From: Cryobacterium sp. PH31-L1 | GTDB taxonomy: Bacteria > Actinomycetota > Actinomycetes > Actinomycetales > Microbacteriaceae | Direction: 5' to 3' | DNA length: 64,000 bases | Assembly (NCBI RefSeq): GCF_030063145.1 | Contig: NZ_JASISM010000002.1 | Span: forward strand, 453,843 to 517,842 | Part shown: piece by piece, positions 61,011 through 64,000 of the stretch | How positions within the stretch are numbered: position 1 is the first letter of the stretch | Layout of the letters: every line of letters begins with the position of its first letter | Notes under the pieces: generated by a model | What the model saw: the letters and a program-made list of their open reading frames with translations, nothing else | Databases searched by the model: none | Told to the model about the DNA's origin: nothing | Translations under genes and position numbers: made by a program

Positions 61011-61457
61011 CTAGAAGTGCCGGAAACGGTCCGGCGCGAGATCCCAGGGGTCCTGACCGAGCAGCTCGGCGACGCCGCGAAACACACAGGTCTCGATCAT
61101 CATGCGCTGGTGCATCTCATCGTTCTCGTGCAGGCGCGACAGGCGCTGAATCGGCAGGCGGTAGAACACTACGCGATTCGTCTCCGGCGTGACCTTCCAG
61201 CGCTCGACCCCGACGCCGGGGATGACGGAGGGCGGTCCGGCGGCCACCTCAAACACCGACTTGCCCAGTTCTTCGGGCCAGACGCCGCGCAAGTACTCGA
61301 TCGTCGAGGCGATCGTCATGTCGAACAGGTCGATGCGGGTGCGCAGCGGCGGCAGAAACGGACCGGTCGCCGAACTACGGATGCCGCGGCCGTGCCGGTC
61401 ACGCCCACGGCCGCGTACGGTCGGTTCGGGCGAAGCGGATCGACGGGATCGGGACAT
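61011..61457 (-). CDS. Metallopeptidase-family protein (Rv3259-like)
   Basis: 148 residues. RGRGRDRHGRGIRSSATGPFLPPLRTRIDLFDMTI and RVVFYRLPIQRLSRL match the actinobacterial protein family next to DUF3499 and WhiB2 (Rv3259 in Mycobacterium tuberculosis), which databases name as a metallopeptidase family. I see no HExxH; the C-terminal helix reads DEMHQRMMIETCVFRGVAELLG, so catalytic activity is doubtful. It is divergent from the DUF3499 gene with a 44-base gap. Confidence 0.75.
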   Translation of the reverse strand: MSRSRRSASPEPTVRGRGRDRHGRGIRSSATGPFLPPLRTRIDLFDMTIASTIEYLRGVWPEELGKSVFEVAAGPPSVIPGVGVERWKVTPETNRVVFYRLPIQRLSRLHENDEMHQRMMIETCVFRGVAELLGQDPWDLAPDRFRHF

Positions 61458-61501
61458 GCTGCCATCCTACGGCCGCCCGGGAGCGGCTACCCTTATAGGC
61501 A

Positions 61502-61726
61502 ATGACATTCCGCCCGTGTTCTCGCGTTGCCTGCCTCGAACCCTCGGTGGCCACGCTCACCTTTGACTATGGGGAGTCCCTGGCCGTGCTCGGCCCGCTG
61601 TCCGGCCGCAAAGAACCGCACAGTTTTGACCTCTGCTCGGCGCACGCGGAGCGCACGAGCGCTCCGCAGGGCTGGCAGCTCATGAAGCACCGGGTCGTGG
61701 CCGACGACCCCGACGCTGCCCGTTAG
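61502..61726 (+). CDS. DUF3499 protein
   Basis: 74 residues. RPCSRVACLEPSVATLTFDYGESLAVLGPLSG and EPHSFDLCSAHAERTSAPQGWQLMKH are the DUF3499 consensus with three Cys and two His that could bind a metal (zinc-ribbon-like). Family members are usually a little longer at the C-terminus. Function is unknown. In other actinobacteria this gene commonly precedes phosphomannomutase; here ahcY follows instead. Confidence 0.85.
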   Translation: MTFRPCSRVACLEPSVATLTFDYGESLAVLGPLSGRKEPHSFDLCSAHAERTSAPQGWQLMKHRVVADDPDAAR

Positions 61727-61831
61727 CAGCGGCCTCATCACCGGCCAGTGGCATCCGCCCTGTTCGATGGTCCATCTGCGAACCCGCGAAATATTGTCGG
61801 GTCTTTCAGGCGGAAATGGCAAGATAGCCCC

Positions 61832-63319
<1,488 letters not shown>

Positions 63320-63846
63320 CCCCGCCCGCATTGCGGACAGGCCCCAGGTCCCGTCCGTGGGCGTGCAGAGGGTGGGCCCGCAGTCCGACTGGGCGGCGGG
63401 TATCGGATGCTTGGCTCGCCACTTCTTTCCGGGCCCGGGCCCGGAAACTGGGCCCATGATCTATCGTGGTCCCGGTTTCGTAAGGTGGGCCCGGTCTCCC
63501 GAGATGCGCTTCGTCGCTCGGGTCAGTAGGTGGGAGCAGATGCCGGGGTCCTGGAGGGGGATCGAGTGCCGGGCGTTCGACACGCCCGGGTGGGGTGCGT
63601 TTTGACGGGTGGGTGTGGTGGCCGTAATGTATCTATACGTACCCCAAAGGTGCGAAAAGCCGCAGTGCTTTTCGGCCTCATGTGGGACCAGATCGTAGCC
63701 AGATCAGCTGAGAGTGCTTGTTTCAAGTGCGTCGAAGTTGGGCTAGGATAGTAAGCCTCCCATCGAGTGTGTGTTGCTGGTTGAGTCGTGTTTTTCCGAG
63801 TGTTTTGGTGTGCTTTGGTATGCCGGAAATTGCCCGGTTGGCGGAT
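63320..63846. other. Non-coding region between ahcY and the rRNA promoter
   Basis: Contains the family B repeat 63429-63494. A possible upstream promoter lies at 63721-63749 (TTTCAA, 17 bases, TAGGAT). No coding sequence is supported. Confidence 0.6.
63429..63494. repeat. Dispersed repeat, family B copy 4
   Basis: CCGGGCCCGGGCCCGGAAAC then TGGGCCCATGATCTATCGTG, GTCCCGGTTTCG and GGTGGGCCCGG. Nearest in sequence to the copy at 47714. Confidence 0.8.
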
Positions 63847-63875
63847 TTGACAGCGACTGGCTGGGTGGGTAACTT
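63847..63875 (+). promoter_or_regulatory. rRNA operon promoter
   Basis: TTGACA (63847-63852) is a perfect -35; TAACTT (63870-63875) is a good -10 with 17-base spacing. The transcript would start near 63882 and run into the rRNA leader. Confidence 0.8.
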
Positions 63876-63881
63876 AGACAA

Positions 63882-64000
63882 GTTGCCCCGGAGCGACAGC
63901 CCAGAATAGGGCCTGAAGTCGGGTGCGTCCGATCCTTGAGAACTCAACAGCGTGCACAATGTCAAATGCCAAAAACCTCGTGGTGTGATCTCGTTTCTAG
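63882..64000 (+). other. rRNA operon leader (5' part, 16S gene outside window)
   Basis: CTTGAGAACTCAACAGCGTG (63935-63954) is the conserved actinobacterial pre-16S leader element (antitermination/processing region). No 16S sequence itself is present, so the gene begins after base 64000. Confidence 0.75.

Noticed and set aside
63718..63909. A 63-codon open frame before the rRNA leader
   Set aside because: It spans the rRNA promoter, lacks a ribosome binding site and has no conserved motif.

Overview
The window looks like a chromosomal segment of a high-GC Gram-positive actinobacterium, most likely a member of the Microbacteriaceae. Support comes from the WhiB2-type regulator beside a large GT2/membrane protein and a DUF5719 protein, the DUF3499 and metallopeptidase-family pair near ahcY, several actinobacterial families (DUF2142, GT87-type mannosyltransferase, Phd/VapC), and frequent GTG/TTG starts. 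The last ~150 bases look like an rRNA operon promoter and leader; the 16S gene itself lies beyond the window.

Layout. (1) 1-19.0 kb, mostly + strand and visibly lower in GC up to about 17.9 kb: a cell-surface polysaccharide locus. It holds glycosyltransferases, two DUF2142 membrane proteins, a flippase, a GalE-type epimerase, a secreted five-repeat protein, and three enzymes (Gmd, a ColD-like PLP enzyme with His in place of the catalytic Lys, and a GDP-fucose-synthase-type epimerase/reductase) that together predict a GDP-linked 3,6-dideoxyhexose such as GDP-L-colitose. (2) 19-28.3 kb: more glycan genes (GT4, a second flippase, three GT2s, two tandem O-antigen ligase/polymerase-like proteins) with a VapC/Phd-type toxin-antitoxin pair between them. 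(3) 28.4-32.0 kb: a SRPBCC protein, a phytoene-desaturase-like FAD oxidoreductase and an acyl-CoA dehydrogenase. (4) 32.1-43.1 kb: manA, galE, whiB2, a GT2/multispanning protein, a DUF5719 protein, MTA phosphorylase and an epimerase. (5) 43.2-51.3 kb: a two-component system, a GT2/DUF2064/methyltransferase cassette, a cytochrome b/molybdopterin fusion with a small membrane partner, and a GT87-type mannosyltransferase. (6) 51.4-55.0 kb: a glycerophosphodiesterase gene broken by an in-frame TAG, followed by a TagF-GT4 fusion. (7) 55.2-59.7 kb: a Ugp-type glycerol-3-phosphate ABC transporter divergent from a second glycerophosphodiesterase, with a Pho-box-like direct repeat between them. (8) 60-64 kb: a lipoprotein, a metallopeptidase-family protein, DUF3499, ahcY and the rRNA promoter/leader.

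A second layer of the window is its dispersed intergenic repeats. At least four families of hairpin-forming elements recur at sites 1-40 kb apart. One family (GGGCCC-rich, four copies) also sits in frame inside the coding sequence of an epimerase. A GCGGATGC/GCATCCGC-type octamer is scattered on both strands through the high-GC part. These repeats, the predicted dideoxyhexose pathway and the operator-like palindrome at the whiB2 promoter are the least expected features.
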